A DNA stretch of 28,413 nucleotides from contig DASRFJ010000102.1 in the NCBI GenBank assembly GCA_035651595.1, positions 1 through 28,413 of the forward strand. The letters are read 5' to 3'. The notes under the pieces were generated by a model that did no database searches, was not told where the DNA came from, and worked only from the letters and a program-made list of their open reading frames with translations. Shown piece by piece: positions 1 to 7,748 of this stretch. Positions within the stretch are counted from its first letter, which is position 1. Each line of letters opens with the position of its first letter. This DNA is from JAFARZ01 sp035651595 (lineage in GTDB: Bacteria; Actinomycetota; Actinomycetes; Streptosporangiales; Streptosporangiaceae). A program made the position numbers and the translations under genes.

Positions 1-19
1 AGAACAAGCAACTTAGAGT

Positions 20-54
20 AAGTGGGCCCGGGACACAAGCAACGCGTCCCACTT
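20..54. repeat. Inverted repeat, 7-bp arms
   Basis: AAGTGGG at 20-26 is matched by CCCACTT at 48-54, with a 21-nt spacer that contains a nested GGGAC/GTCCC pair. It lies in the low-GC segment. Function unknown; it may be a protein-binding site or chance. Confidence 0.35.
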
Positions 55-181
55 GGGATGGCAATGTCGTGCCATGTCACTAAAAGTTACTATATCAACG
101 CGTATAAACCGGACTAAGTGACATAAGCTACGCATTACCACATTGAGAGTATTGCTCATCACGGGTAAGACCTAGTCATTA

Positions 182-199
182 CTAGTTACTTGTAACTAG
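182..199. repeat. Perfect 8-bp inverted repeat with 2-nt spacer
   Basis: CTAGTTAC (182-189) and GTAACTAG (192-199) form a near-continuous palindrome in low-GC DNA. A third copy of GTAACTAG lies at 311-318. Repeated half-sites like these suggest an operator or an integration/recombination site, but there is no direct evidence for either. Confidence 0.45.
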
Positions 200-450
200 G
201 CACCATTAGTCATCAGTGACGTGGCCGAGTAGTGCTACAGGACTAGATCAACGTGCTGTATGCGTTTTCGTATCGCGCAAACGGTTACATAGCGTAAGGA
301 AGGACTATGCGTAACTAGGTACGACCCCGAATGAGCCCGCTTTACGGGTTGTCAACAGTCCGATCGCATCGTGCAGAGGGCGGCCCGGGGCGGCTGCATC
401 AAGATAACCGCAGGTCAGGGAGTGCAAAGTAGCCTACTTTTATAAATAAC

Positions 451-795
451 TTGCTAACCGACCAGAACCACGGCTACCTCGATGTCGACGCGCCGATCGG
501 CCGGCAATTCCCGGTGAACGCCCCGGTCAGCATCGGCGCCGGCAGCTGGCTCGGTGCGGGCGCGATCGTCCTCCCCGGCGCGTGCGTCGGCCGCAACGTC
601 GTCGTCGCCGCCGGTTCGGTCGTCCGCGGTGAGGTCCCCGACCACTGCGTGGTAGCCGGCGTCCCCGCCCGCATCGTCCGCCGCTACGACCCCGCCACCG
701 GCTGGACCCCCACCCCCGTCCGCCCCGTCCCGCTCGCGCCCGCGCCCGCCTCCCCCTCGGCACAAAACGGACATATGGATCATCTAGGTTCGTGA
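451..795 (+). pseudogene. 5'-truncated hexapeptide-repeat acyltransferase (LbH fold)
   Basis: The 114-residue frame matches only the C-terminal half of a WbbJ/NodL/maltose-acetyltransferase-type O-acetyltransferase. It carries the DQNHGY segment near the acceptor site, then hexapeptide repeats (IGAGSWLGAGAIVLPGACVG, then VVAAGSVVRGEVPD) and the closing VAGVPARIVRRYDP. Family members are usually 160-230 aa, so the N-terminal half is missing. The frame opens at 433 after a stop and its first usable start is TTG at 451, without a convincing Shine-Dalgarno. Homology begins within about three codons of that point, where G+C also jumps. The tail after residue 85 is Pro/Ala-rich. Acetyl-CoA-dependent acetylation of a sugar or polysaccharide is the family role. 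This copy is probably a remnant, although expression of a short product cannot be excluded. Confidence 0.75.
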
Positions 796-1040
796 GCGGC
801 CCGGCTGCGGTGCGGTCCAGCAGCGATCGGGCAACTCGCCCCTCGGGCCCTGGGACATTTCACGCATTGCGGGCGGACCAACGGGGCGCCGGATTATCGC
901 GGACACTTACCCCCCCGGATTGGGGGGGTAACTGTCCGCAATGATTTCGAGCCGCTTTCCATCGCTACGCATACGGGACAAACGGGAGGTATTGCGGCAG
1001 CCGGCACACCGCGCGGAGCGAGGGCGCCCCGCCACATACC
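796..1040. other. Intergenic gap containing a palindromic repeat
   Basis: No gene is seen between the acyltransferase remnant (+) and the 3' end of the response regulator (-). The notable content is the long palindromic element at 893-950, listed separately. Confidence 0.7.
893..950. repeat. Dispersed palindromic element, copy 1
   Basis: Arms at 893-916 and 922-945 are 24 bp long and pair at 21 positions, around a 5-nt loop. The core is GCGGACACTTACCCCCCC and its complement, followed by ATTTCGA. A second copy with the same core and the same 3' flank lies at 21976-22033. As RNA it would form a very stable hairpin. There is no T-run, so it looks more like a REP/MITE-type repeat than a simple intrinsic terminator. 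Confidence 0.85.
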
Positions 1041-1598
1041 TCAGTCGGGGTCGGGGCCTAGCGCGGTGCGCAGCTTGCCGATCCGGCGCAATAGCCGGGC
1101 GAGCGCGTCCGCGGTTTCCGGGTCGTTGCTGGCCGAAGGAATGGCGGCTAGCGCCGTCGCCGCCTCGGAAACGGCGGCGACGTGCGCGGACAGCTCCTCG
1201 GTCCGCTCCGCGTACTTCAGGTAGAGGCTGACGAACACCGCTACCTTCGCGGTCAGCACCCACGGATCGAACGGCTTGGCCAGGTAGTCGACCGCCCCGG
1301 CGCTGTAGCCGCGGAACGAGAAGTCCAGGCGCGTGCTGGCGGCGGACAGGAAGATGATCGGCACGTCCGCGTTCCGGGTGCCGCGCCGGATCCGGTCGGC
1401 GGTCTCGAAGCCGTCCATGCCGGGCATCATGATGTCGAGCAGCACGACCGCGAAGTCCTGCGTGGCAAGCTCGGCCAGCGCCTGCTTGCCGGACCTGGTC
1501 GCCACGATGACCTGGTTCAGCGGTGCCAGGATTGCCTCGAGCGCGACCAGGTTCGCCGTCCTGTCGTCCACGAGGAGGATCCGGGTCCGCCCTCCCAT
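1041..1598 (-). CDS. Single-domain response regulator (receiver plus C-terminal helix)
   Basis: The 185-aa protein has a CheY-like receiver domain over residues 5-120. All the landmarks are present: acidic pair D11/D12, phospho-acceptor D55 in LLDIMMPGMDG, S85 in the T/S position and K108 in AKPFD. After residue 120 there is a helical, possibly coiled-coil stretch of about 60 residues and no DNA-binding or enzymatic output domain. It therefore probably acts by protein contact or phosphotransfer, as in actinomycete hybrid-kinase pathways. No histidine kinase is visible in the window. The ATG at 1598 gives the canonical RILLVDD start, but its ribosome site is weak and it lies inside the 3' end of the upstream gene (82-nt overlap), suggesting coupled expression. 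The fold is certain; the pathway is unknown. Confidence 0.9.
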   Translation of the reverse strand: MGGRTRILLVDDRTANLVALEAILAPLNQVIVATRSGKQALAELATQDFAVVLLDIMMPGMDGFETADRIRRGTRNADVPIIFLSAASTRLDFSFRGYSAGAVDYLAKPFDPWVLTAKVAVFVSLYLKYAERTEELSAHVAAVSEAATALAAIPSASNDPETADALARLLRRIGKLRTALGPDPD

Positions 1599-1999
1599 GG
1601 CTTCATATTCTCATGAGATAACTCGCCAGCGGCGATCCGCGGCCGGAACTCTTCGCCGCGCAGCGCGCGCTCCACCAAAGTAACGGCAGCCACGTTGGCG
1701 GCCAGCCTGCTGCCCTCGCGCTTGTAGGCGGAGAGCACCGCCTCGATCGCGTGCGGCGGCAGCCTGCCGCCGAGCTCGGTCCTGGCGGTGCGGTATCCCT
1801 TGCGCGCTCCCTCGACGCATGCCTCGCAGTGGTACTTGGCCATCACCGCGAGCGCGAGCGGATGCCGGCGCAGCACGCCGTGTAGCCGGTAGTCGGGCGG
1901 AACCACGTCCAGCAGCCACCCGACCGCGGTCGATTCGAACTCCTCGGTGCCAGGCGGATGCACCCCGGCGGGCCATCCCGGTGGTACGTACGCGCTCAT
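1517..1999 (-). CDS. Conserved actinomycete hypothetical protein
   Basis: The predicted product is 160 aa, starting at ATG 1999. I chose this start over an in-frame start 23 codons upstream because the MSAYVPPGWPAGVHPPG opening looks like a native N-terminus and a -10-like hexamer sits 6 nt before it. The protein is mostly helical, with a single Cys pair region (YHCEACVEGARKGY), and resembles uncharacterised proteins common in Streptomyces-type genomes. I recognise no catalytic motif and no signal peptide. The last 27 codons overlap the response-regulator gene in another frame, and the residues there (Ser/Trp/Arg-rich) look non-native. The true 3' end may therefore have been altered by a frameshift or reflect overlap-driven coding. 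The two genes probably form a small operon. Confidence 0.65.
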   Translation of the reverse strand: MSAYVPPGWPAGVHPPGTEEFESTAVGWLLDVVPPDYRLHGVLRRHPLALAVMAKYHCEACVEGARKGYRTARTELGGRLPPHAIEAVLSAYKREGSRLAANVAAVTLVERALRGEEFRPRIAAGELSHENMKPWEGGPGSSSWTTGRRTWSRSRQSWHR

Positions 2000-2005
2000 A
2001 TCGTC

Positions 2006-2011
2006 AGCATA
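2006..2011 (-). promoter_or_regulatory. Putative -10 element of a leaderless transcript
   Basis: On the minus strand TATGCT is followed by exactly 6 nt and then ATG at 1999. No Shine-Dalgarno precedes that ATG. The spacing places the transcription start at or next to the start codon. No clear -35 hexamer is seen. Confidence 0.45.
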
Positions 2012-2177
2012 CCCGCGAGTCGAACGCTTATTCCATAGCCAATCATCTCGAATCGCCCCCTCCGCCACATCCGTTGTGTCAGTATTTGTGGTGCTACGCG
2101 GCAGATTGTGCCGCCGGAGCGGGACGGGAGGCCGCCGTCACCGGACGGGGCCCGGAACGGTTAAAACGGAGGCTCTT

Positions 2178-2453
2178 ATGGCAATGGTTGGTGCTGACCT
2201 CGGTCTGGGTCAAAAGCTCGCATCGGACTTCACGACGGGCGGCCAGGATCTGCAGGCGGCCGTCTCCAAGCTCAGCAGCGCGGTGAACGAGAGCCACAGC
2301 TTCTGGACTGGCCCTGGCGCCAACAAGTTCCGCGACGAGTGGGCGCAGTTCCTGCCGCAGGCCAACAAGATGATCGCCGCCGTGCAGCAGGACGCACCGC
2401 AGGCCATCAAGGCCGCGATGGACGCCATCCAGCACGCGACCGGCGTTTCCTGA
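2178..2453 (+). CDS. WXG100 family protein (ESX/type VII secretion substrate)
   Basis: The 91-aa helical-hairpin protein has the diagnostic W-x-G turn at SFWTGPGA near the middle, followed by the typical FRDEW. This family forms dimers exported by EccC-type ATPases. The start is ATG 2178 with GGAGG at 2168-2172. Longer upstream frames are excluded because they lack such a site and would pass through the promoter region. The canonical C-terminal YxxxD/E export signal is absent. The gene converges on eccC, with a shared terminator between them. It is the only member of the type VII cluster on the plus strand. The WXG100 identity is firm; the partner is inferred to be the 7425-7736 product or a self-dimer. 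Confidence 0.9.
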   Translation: MAMVGADLGLGQKLASDFTTGGQDLQAAVSKLSSAVNESHSFWTGPGANKFRDEWAQFLPQANKMIAAVQQDAPQAIKAAMDAIQHATGVS

Positions 2454-2470
2454 GCACCACACCGCGTCGA

Positions 2471-2500
2471 AAGGCCCCGGGCTGACCAACCCGGGGCCTT
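2471..2500 (+). terminator. Strong intrinsic-type hairpin between convergent genes
   Basis: AAGGCCCCGGG (2471-2481) and CCCGGGGCCTT (2490-2500) form a perfect 11-bp stem with an 8-nt loop. It lies 18 nt after the WXG100 stop and just beyond the eccC stop on the other strand. The symmetrical A/T edges suit a bidirectional terminator. Confidence 0.9.
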
Positions 2501-2520
2501 CGCGTGTAACGACGGCAGCG

Positions 2521-5500
2521 TTACTCCGGCAGGGCGATCTGCACCGGCGCGATCGACCCCGGCCGGACGATCAGCCCCCGCCCCAGCGGCCCGGCCCCGG
2601 TGCCGGCCCCGCGCGGCAGCCGGATACCGAACAGGTCCCCGTCCGACGGCCCCTCCAGGCCGACGAACACCCCGCAGCGCGACTTCAGCGCCGTGCGCAC
2701 GAACCCGGAGTAGATCCGCCCGAGGTCGCTGGTCGCGCCGGCCACGATCATCGCGTGTTCCGCGTCCCTGGCGCTGACCAGGATCTCGTCCAGCCGCGGC
2801 GCGACAAGGCTGTCCGACAGCAGTTCCGCGTCGTCGATCACGATCACGTATTCCGTAAGCCCGTCGATCGCGGCGTTCACCGCGGCGGCGTCCACGTCTG
2901 CGCCCAGCACCCCGAGCACACCGGGCGAGCCCGCCAGCGACCGCAGCGGCGACCGGCGCGGCGCGATCGCCAGCACCGGAGTGCCGGAACGCAGCAGCGA
3001 CCGCGCCATCGTGGTCAGCGCCGTCGACCGCCCCGACCGCGGCGGCCCGGCGAGCACCACGCCCGGCCCCTCCGCGCCCAGGTCGATGCCCTGCGGCCCG
3101 AGTTCGTCGCCGCCCGCGCCGACCAGCGCCCACAGCGGCGACGGCGCCTTGAAGTCCGGATTGAGCGCGAGCGTCTCGGCGATCGTGGTCCGCATCGGCA
3201 GCGCATCAACCCGCAGCGCTCGCTGCTCGGGCCCCGGCCGCGGGTAGGCCTCGCGCGCGCGGGCCGCGAGCGCGTGCAGCGCGGCGACCTGGGCGACGCC
3301 GGCCGGGTCCTCGGCGAGCAGCGCGACCTGCGCCTCGAGCATCTGGTTGCCGCCGAGGAACATCAGCCGGCCGGGCGGCTGATGAGCCGGCATCGACCGG
3401 ATGTTGAGGCCGGCGTACGTGACGTCGTCCCTGTCCGCCAGGTTCAGCACCAGCCGCCGCTGGAACACGGTGCCGACCTGCCCCATCAGCGCGGCCCGGT
3501 CGGTGGTGACCACGGCGCGCAGGCCGACGGCCGGCCCCTCGCGCAGGATCAGCAGCATCGCGTCGATCAGCCGGCCGAAGTCGTAGCCCTCGTACGCCGC
3601 GGCGTACCCTTCCCACCAGTCGAACAACAGCAGCATCCACGGCAGCCGCTGCCGCGGATCGGCGCAGGCCGCGCGCTGTTCGGCCACCCCGGCGAAGCCC
3701 TGTGCGGCGAGCACCTGCTGCCGCCTGGTGATCTCCGCGCGCAGCGAGCCGAGCAGCCGCTCCACCCGGTCGTTCTGGTCGCGGGACACGACGGCGCCGC
3801 AGTGCGGCAGCTGAGCCAGCGGCAACAACGCCCCGGTGCCGCAGTCCAGCCCGTAGATGTGCACGTCGGCCGGCGAGCAGCCCGCGGCGACCGACCCGGC
3901 GATCGTGCGCAGCGCCGTCGAGCGCCCCGACCGGGGCGCGCCGGCGATGACCAGATGTCCGCCGTGGGCGAGGTCTACCGTCAGCGGCTCGCGTGCCTGC
4001 CTGGCCGGAATATCAGTGATCCCGAACGGCACAGGCGCCACGTCCGAGGCACCCCGCTCCGGGGCGCGAGGGACGGCGTCCAGCGTGACGGTCTCGGGCA
4101 GCGGCGGCAGCCACGGGCTGCGTTGCTCGGCGATGCCGAGCCGGTTCGCCGCCGCGGCGATGGCATCGACCAGCACGGACAGGTCGGTCGCCATCGTGCC
4201 GTCGTCCAGCATGGCAGCGGCGGCCGCGGCCGCGTCCCTGGACAGCGGGCGGCCGAGCGCCTGCCACGGCACCGCGGTCACCGTCGTGTCCGTCATGGCG
4301 GAGCTGGCGCCTGGCCGCCGGCCCCCGATCCGGGCGGACTGCACCGCGACCGGCGCGGACGCGCCGGACCGCACGTAGCAGCGGCCGGGCGTGGACTTGG
4401 CGATGCGCGCCGCGTCGCCCACGTCGATGACGTCGATCGACTCGTTGGTGTCAGTGACCCGCAGCGCGATGCGCAGGTTCGTGTTCGCCCGGATGTCCGC
4501 GCTGACCACGCCGGCCGGGCGCTGGGTGGCCAGGATCAGGTGCACGCCGAGCGACCGGCCGCGCTGGGCGATGCCGACCAGTCCGGTGACGAATTCCGGC
4601 AGCTCGGCCACCAGCGAGGCGAACTCGTCGATGATCAGCACGAGCCGGGGAAGCGGCGCGAGCCGGGAATCGGTGCGCTGCACGTCCCAGTAGTCCTCGA
4701 TGTCCTTGGCGCCGGCGTGCAGCAGGATCTCCTCGCGACGCTTCAGCTCGGCGGACAGCGAGGCGAGCGCGCGCTCGGTGAGGTGCCCGTCCAGGTCGCT
4801 CACCATGCCGACGGTGTGCGGCAGCCGGGCGCAGTCCTTGAACGCGCTGCCGCCCTTGTAGTCGATGAGCACGAACGTCATGGCGTCCGGCCGGTTCGCG
4901 ACGGCCAGCGAGGCGATCAGCGTCTGGAGCAGCTCGGACTTGCCGGCGCCGGTGGTGCCGGCCACCAGCGCGTGCGGCCCGTCAGCCCGCAGGTCCACGG
5001 TGAATGTCCCGTCGGCGCCGACGCCGATCGGCACCGCGGTGGTGCGGCCGAGCCGCCGCCACAGTTCGGTGATGTGCTCGGGGGCGGGGTCCGGCATGGC
5101 CAGCACGTCGAGCAGCCGGGCGGCCGCCGGGATCATCGCGTCGCTGTCGTCCCGGCTCACGTCCCTGATCGGGGCGAGCGCCCGGGCGACCCGGTCCGCC
5201 CAGGACACGCTGACCTGGTCGGCCAGCGCCAGGCCGGCCAGGTCAAGGCCCGCGCCGCGCATCCGCACCCAGCCGGGATACTGAGCGTCCCACGAGACGA
5301 CGGCGGTGCACTCCTCCGGCAGCTCGCGGTCGGTGTCGTCCACGCAGATCGCGTAGATGCCGGTCAGCTGGTGGTTCGCCAGCACCTGCGGCATGCCCGG
5401 GATGCGGCGCAGCGCGCGGGCGCCGTCCAGCACGACGAGGATCTTGTGCTGTTCTTCTTCGGCGCCCCGCGTGGTCGTCCCCATCGGGTTGAGCGACCGG

Positions 5501-7110
5501 ATCCGCTCCTGCGCGATCGCGGCCAGTTCGGCCACCCGCCTGGCCGCGCTCTCCGGGTCGGCGCCGACCAGCGCGACGCACTCCTCGCCCAGGCGCGGCG
5601 CGCAGTGCGGCAGCCAGCGGACCCAGTTCCACGCGGCTCCGGCCCGCGGGTCGGCGACGAGCACGACGATCGACAGGTCGCGCGGGCTGTGCAGCGCCGC
5701 GGCCTGCGCGACCAGCCAGCGGGCCAGGCCGCGGGACGGCTCGCGGACACCGGACAGGCCGATGACGCCAAGTTCGGGCAGCGGCAGCGTGACCGGCACG
5801 TCGCGGATGCCCGGGACATCGGGCAGCTCAGCGCCGTACTCCGCGTCCTTCTCCAGCACGAACTCGATGCTGGAGGGCCGGTCGCCGAGCCCGATGCGCA
5901 GCCGCAGCAGGTCGTCGTCGTCCGCGCGGCGTTCCCACAGCCGGGTGCGCGGGCCGGTGGCGGTGAGCAGGATCTGCGCCGGGTCCGGCGCGGCGAACCG
6001 CAGTTCGGCTTCCTCGGCGGCGCACTCGGTCAGCACGACGCTGTCGAGTTCGTCCCACTTGCGGTGGTACTCCTTGACGGCCTTCTTGTAGCTGGACCGG
6101 CCAGCGCGCCTGTCGCTCAGCCACTGCCCGACGATCATGACCGGGCTCATGATCATGAACAGCGCGAACATCCACTGGTGCATGAGCTTGACCATGAGCA
6201 GGCCGAGGGCCAGCGGGATCAGCGCGGCGAGGAACTGGAGGCGGACGCGTTGCCCGCGCTTGGGTTCGGCGGGCACTTCGATGCGCCGGGCCCGCTGGGA
6301 GGGCCAAAGCCGCGGCGGCCTGTTGTACGCGAGCCCGCCGTCGCCCGCCGGGGACAGGTGCGCGTCCGGTGGTTCCGGCCGGTGATTCACCAGGACGTTC
6401 GGGCCGATCTTCAACGGCAGCCCCGGCGGCCAGGCGCGCCGGCCCTGCACCGGCGCCCCGTCCAGCATCGGCGGCGGTGCGTCGCTCGCCAGGCCCGGCG
6501 GCACTTCGATCTCGACGCCGCCGGTGGTGACGATCAGCCGGGCGGCGAGCGGCGGCATCCCGTAACCCGGCACGCGGATGTCGCAATCCGGCGCGCCGCC
6601 GAGGGTGAGCGTGCCGAGCCCGACCCGGTGCACGTGCCCGGCAACGGTCCCGCCGGCGACCCGGATCTCGGCCACGCCCGACGGTTCGGCGCCCGGTGCC
6701 GCGGCCGTGGCGGTCGCCGCCGCGCCGCGCGGGTCGGTCGTCACGAACGCCCCGTCCCGCAGCGCCCGCACCGCCGGCGCCCGCGGGTCCACCTGCCGCC
6801 CGTCCAGCCACAGCGGCTGCGTCTCGTTGCCGTTCGCGTTCGCCCCGTTTGCCCCGTCCGACCCGTTTCCGCCGGGCCTGCCGTTCCCGCGCCGCTGGAG
6901 GTCGATCACCGGAGCGAGTCGCTCCTCCGGAGCCGGCTGGGCCGCCGAGGCCGGCGGGGCCGTCGGGGTCGGCGGGGCCGTCGGGGCCGGCCGGTCGCCG
7001 AGCGCGGTCTGGACCGACGCGGCGACCTCGCCCACCGTCGTGTTCTCGCCACCGTTGACCACGATGTCCCGCGGTCCCTGCGCGGTGAGCGCCGTCAACG
7101 CGACTCGCAT
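2521..7110 (-). CDS. eccC: EccC-type FtsK/SpoIIIE ATPase of type VII secretion
   Basis: The 1529-aa membrane ATPase would drive export of WXG100-type substrates at the cytoplasmic membrane. In order it has a ubiquitin-like/FHA-like N-terminus (about 1-265), two close membrane segments (about 292-330), and three FtsK/SpoIIIE nucleotide-binding domains. Domain 1 is canonical, with Walker A GTTGAGKS at 718-725, Walker B LVLIIDEFAS at about 822-831, and downstream LATQRP. Domains 2 and 3 have GAPRSGRST (about 1055) and GPPRSGRST (about 1352), with Arg replacing the Walker lysine in both. The gene is a single unit rather than split into EccCa/EccCb. ATG 7110 was chosen over an in-frame start 14 codons upstream because GGAGGG lies just before it and MRVALTALTAQGP begins the N-terminal domain. 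No EccB, EccD, EccE or MycP lies nearby. Confidence 0.93.
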   Translation of the reverse strand: MRVALTALTAQGPRDIVVNGGENTTVGEVAASVQTALGDRPAPTAPPTPTAPPASAAQPAPEERLAPVIDLQRRGNGRPGGNGSDGANGANANGNETQPLWLDGRQVDPRAPAVRALRDGAFVTTDPRGAAATATAAAPGAEPSGVAEIRVAGGTVAGHVHRVGLGTLTLGGAPDCDIRVPGYGMPPLAARLIVTTGGVEIEVPPGLASDAPPPMLDGAPVQGRRAWPPGLPLKIGPNVLVNHRPEPPDAHLSPAGDGGLAYNRPPRLWPSQRARRIEVPAEPKRGQRVRLQFLAALIPLALGLLMVKLMHQWMFALFMIMSPVMIVGQWLSDRRAGRSSYKKAVKEYHRKWDELDSVVLTECAAEEAELRFAAPDPAQILLTATGPRTRLWERRADDDDLLRLRIGLGDRPSSIEFVLEKDAEYGAELPDVPGIRDVPVTLPLPELGVIGLSGVREPSRGLARWLVAQAAALHSPRDLSIVVLVADPRAGAAWNWVRWLPHCAPRLGEECVALVGADPESAARRVAELAAIAQERIRSLNPMGTTTRGAEEEQHKILVVLDGARALRRIPGMPQVLANHQLTGIYAICVDDTDRELPEECTAVVSWDAQYPGWVRMRGAGLDLAGLALADQVSVSWADRVARALAPIRDVSRDDSDAMIPAAARLLDVLAMPDPAPEHITELWRRLGRTTAVPIGVGADGTFTVDLRADGPHALVAGTTGAGKSELLQTLIASLAVANRPDAMTFVLIDYKGGSAFKDCARLPHTVGMVSDLDGHLTERALASLSAELKRREEILLHAGAKDIEDYWDVQRTDSRLAPLPRLVLIIDEFASLVAELPEFVTGLVGIAQRGRSLGVHLILATQRPAGVVSADIRANTNLRIALRVTDTNESIDVIDVGDAARIAKSTPGRCYVRSGASAPVAVQSARIGGRRPGASSAMTDTTVTAVPWQALGRPLSRDAAAAAAAMLDDGTMATDLSVLVDAIAAAANRLGIAEQRSPWLPPLPETVTLDAVPRAPERGASDVAPVPFGITDIPARQAREPLTVDLAHGGHLVIAGAPRSGRSTALRTIAGSVAAGCSPADVHIYGLDCGTGALLPLAQLPHCGAVVSRDQNDRVERLLGSLRAEITRRQQVLAAQGFAGVAEQRAACADPRQRLPWMLLLFDWWEGYAAAYEGYDFGRLIDAMLLILREGPAVGLRAVVTTDRAALMGQVGTVFQRRLVLNLADRDDVTYAGLNIRSMPAHQPPGRLMFLGGNQMLEAQVALLAEDPAGVAQVAALHALAARAREAYPRPGPEQRALRVDALPMRTTIAETLALNPDFKAPSPLWALVGAGGDELGPQGIDLGAEGPGVVLAGPPRSGRSTALTTMARSLLRSGTPVLAIAPRRSPLRSLAGSPGVLGVLGADVDAAAVNAAIDGLTEYVIVIDDAELLSDSLVAPRLDEILVSARDAEHAMIVAGATSDLGRIYSGFVRTALKSRCGVFVGLEGPSDGDLFGIRLPRGAGTGAGPLGRGLIVRPGSIAPVQIALPE

Positions 7111-7171
7111 CCCTACCCTCCGCACCTGGCATATCGGCACAACGGGGGACAATGTTATCGGAGTACGCGCG

Positions 7172-7186
7172 ACCAGCCCGGCTGGT
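7172..7186. promoter_or_regulatory. 15-bp palindrome upstream of eccC
   Basis: ACCAGCC (7172-7178) and GGCTGGT (7180-7186) surround a single base, about 62 nt upstream of the eccC start. A site of this size and position could be an operator; no regulator can be named. Confidence 0.35.
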
Positions 7187-7308
7187 TGGCCACCCCGCGG
7201 AGGTTACTCAGGCGTGGCGCGCTTGTCATACGGCCTGCCGGTAGTCCTGTGCCTGGAGTGCACTGTGTGACTACTGGGATAGGAACGCACCGGCGGTCCC
7301 GTCAGCAA

Positions 7309-7398
7309 TGTGGAAGATTACCTCTTCGTGGAGGATCGCCCCCCTTACGTGAGGGTCGCGCTACCACGAAGGGCAAATCCACCACGGTAATCGAGGCC
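7309..7398 (+). repeat. Structured dispersed repeat, copy A
   Basis: It begins TGTGGAAGATTACC and ends AAATCCACCACGGTAATCGA. Internal pairings include GATTACC/GGTAATC and CTTCGTGG/CCACGAAG, with GTGGA able to pair with TCCAC. Copy B at 16201-16271 shares the 5' end, GAGGGTCGCGC in the middle and AAATCCACCACG at the 3' end; copy A has about 16 extra central bases. Relative to eccC it lies in antisense orientation. It may be a small mobile repeat, a structured RNA or a protein-binding site. Confidence 0.75.
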
Positions 7399-7424
7399 CC
7401 CATGCGAGGCGGCGCGGGGGCGGC

Positions 7425-7736
7425 TCAGGTGTACAGGGTCTTGCCGAAGCCCTGGGATATGGACTGCGCTTGCTGCGGCGTGACCTGCTGGGGGGTGTTC
7501 TGCATGAGCGCCTGGATCTCGGCCAGCAGGCCGTTCACCTGGGTGGCGCAATCGGCGGAGTAACCGTGCAGTTGCTCGCCCCAGCCCCGCCCGGTCGGGC
7601 CGACCCAGGTCTTCCCCGCGGCCATCTGCTGGTCGGCGGGCTGGAGCGGGTTGCTCAGCGCGGGCGCGTCCTTCTCCAGTTGCTGGTACAGGTCCAGCAG
7701 TGCCTCGTACAGCGGGTTGGCGACGGTATTGCTCAT
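7425..7736 (-). CDS. WXG100-like small helical protein
   Basis: The product is 103 aa, predicted helix-turn-helix hairpin, with a W-x-G turn in KTWVGPTGRGW at about residues 43-53 and a Gln-rich C-terminus. Size, motif and position beside eccC support an ESX-type secreted protein or partner. It diverges from the classic family in having a longer helix 1 and a Gly-rich turn, and it also lacks a clear YxxxD/E tail signal. The start is ATG 7736, with GAGGTGAG about 8 nt before it. It follows the lipoprotein gene by 12 nt on the same strand, so the two are almost certainly co-transcribed. The other plausible label is a DUF-type T7SS accessory protein. Confidence 0.75.
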   Translation of the reverse strand: MSNTVANPLYEALLDLYQQLEKDAPALSNPLQPADQQMAAGKTWVGPTGRGWGEQLHGYSADCATQVNGLLAEIQALMQNTPQQVTPQQAQSISQGFGKTLYT

Positions 7737-7748
7737 CGGGTTCTCACC

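Larger units (their letters stand above)
1..450. other. Gene-free low-GC segment
   Basis: No credible coding region is visible; stops are frequent in all frames. My hand count gives about 49% G+C (about 46% over 61-360), against roughly 70% in the rest of the window. It holds several short repeats: GTAACTAG or its complement three times, GGACTA three times (111, 240, 302), CAACGCGT twice and CAAGCAAC twice. The composition changes sharply near 450, where an acyltransferase reading frame begins in mid-domain. It could be a horizontally acquired or rearranged segment, a long regulatory region, or an assembly join; the sequence alone cannot decide. Confidence 0.7.
7111..7424. other. Intergenic gap upstream of eccC
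   Basis: This 314-nt gap separates the stop of the WXG100-like gene from the eccC start in an otherwise tight minus-strand cluster. It holds a 15-bp palindrome near eccC and one copy of a dispersed structured repeat at 7309-7398. eccC may therefore have its own promoter or leader rather than depending only on readthrough. No open reading frame in it looks real. Confidence 0.6.

Noticed and set aside
893..950. Simple rho-independent terminator
   Set aside because: A strong stem but no T-tract, and an almost identical copy 21 kb away with shared flank, point to a dispersed repeat instead.
7309..7398. Known riboswitch such as c-di-GMP or c-di-AMP class
   Set aside because: I could not match conserved riboswitch core motifs, and copy A is antisense to the gene it would control.
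2755..7563. 1602-codon open frame on the plus strand opposite eccC
   Set aside because: It mirrors eccC, is composed of Arg/Gly/Ala/Pro/His-rich text without domains, and is the expected result of high-GC third positions.
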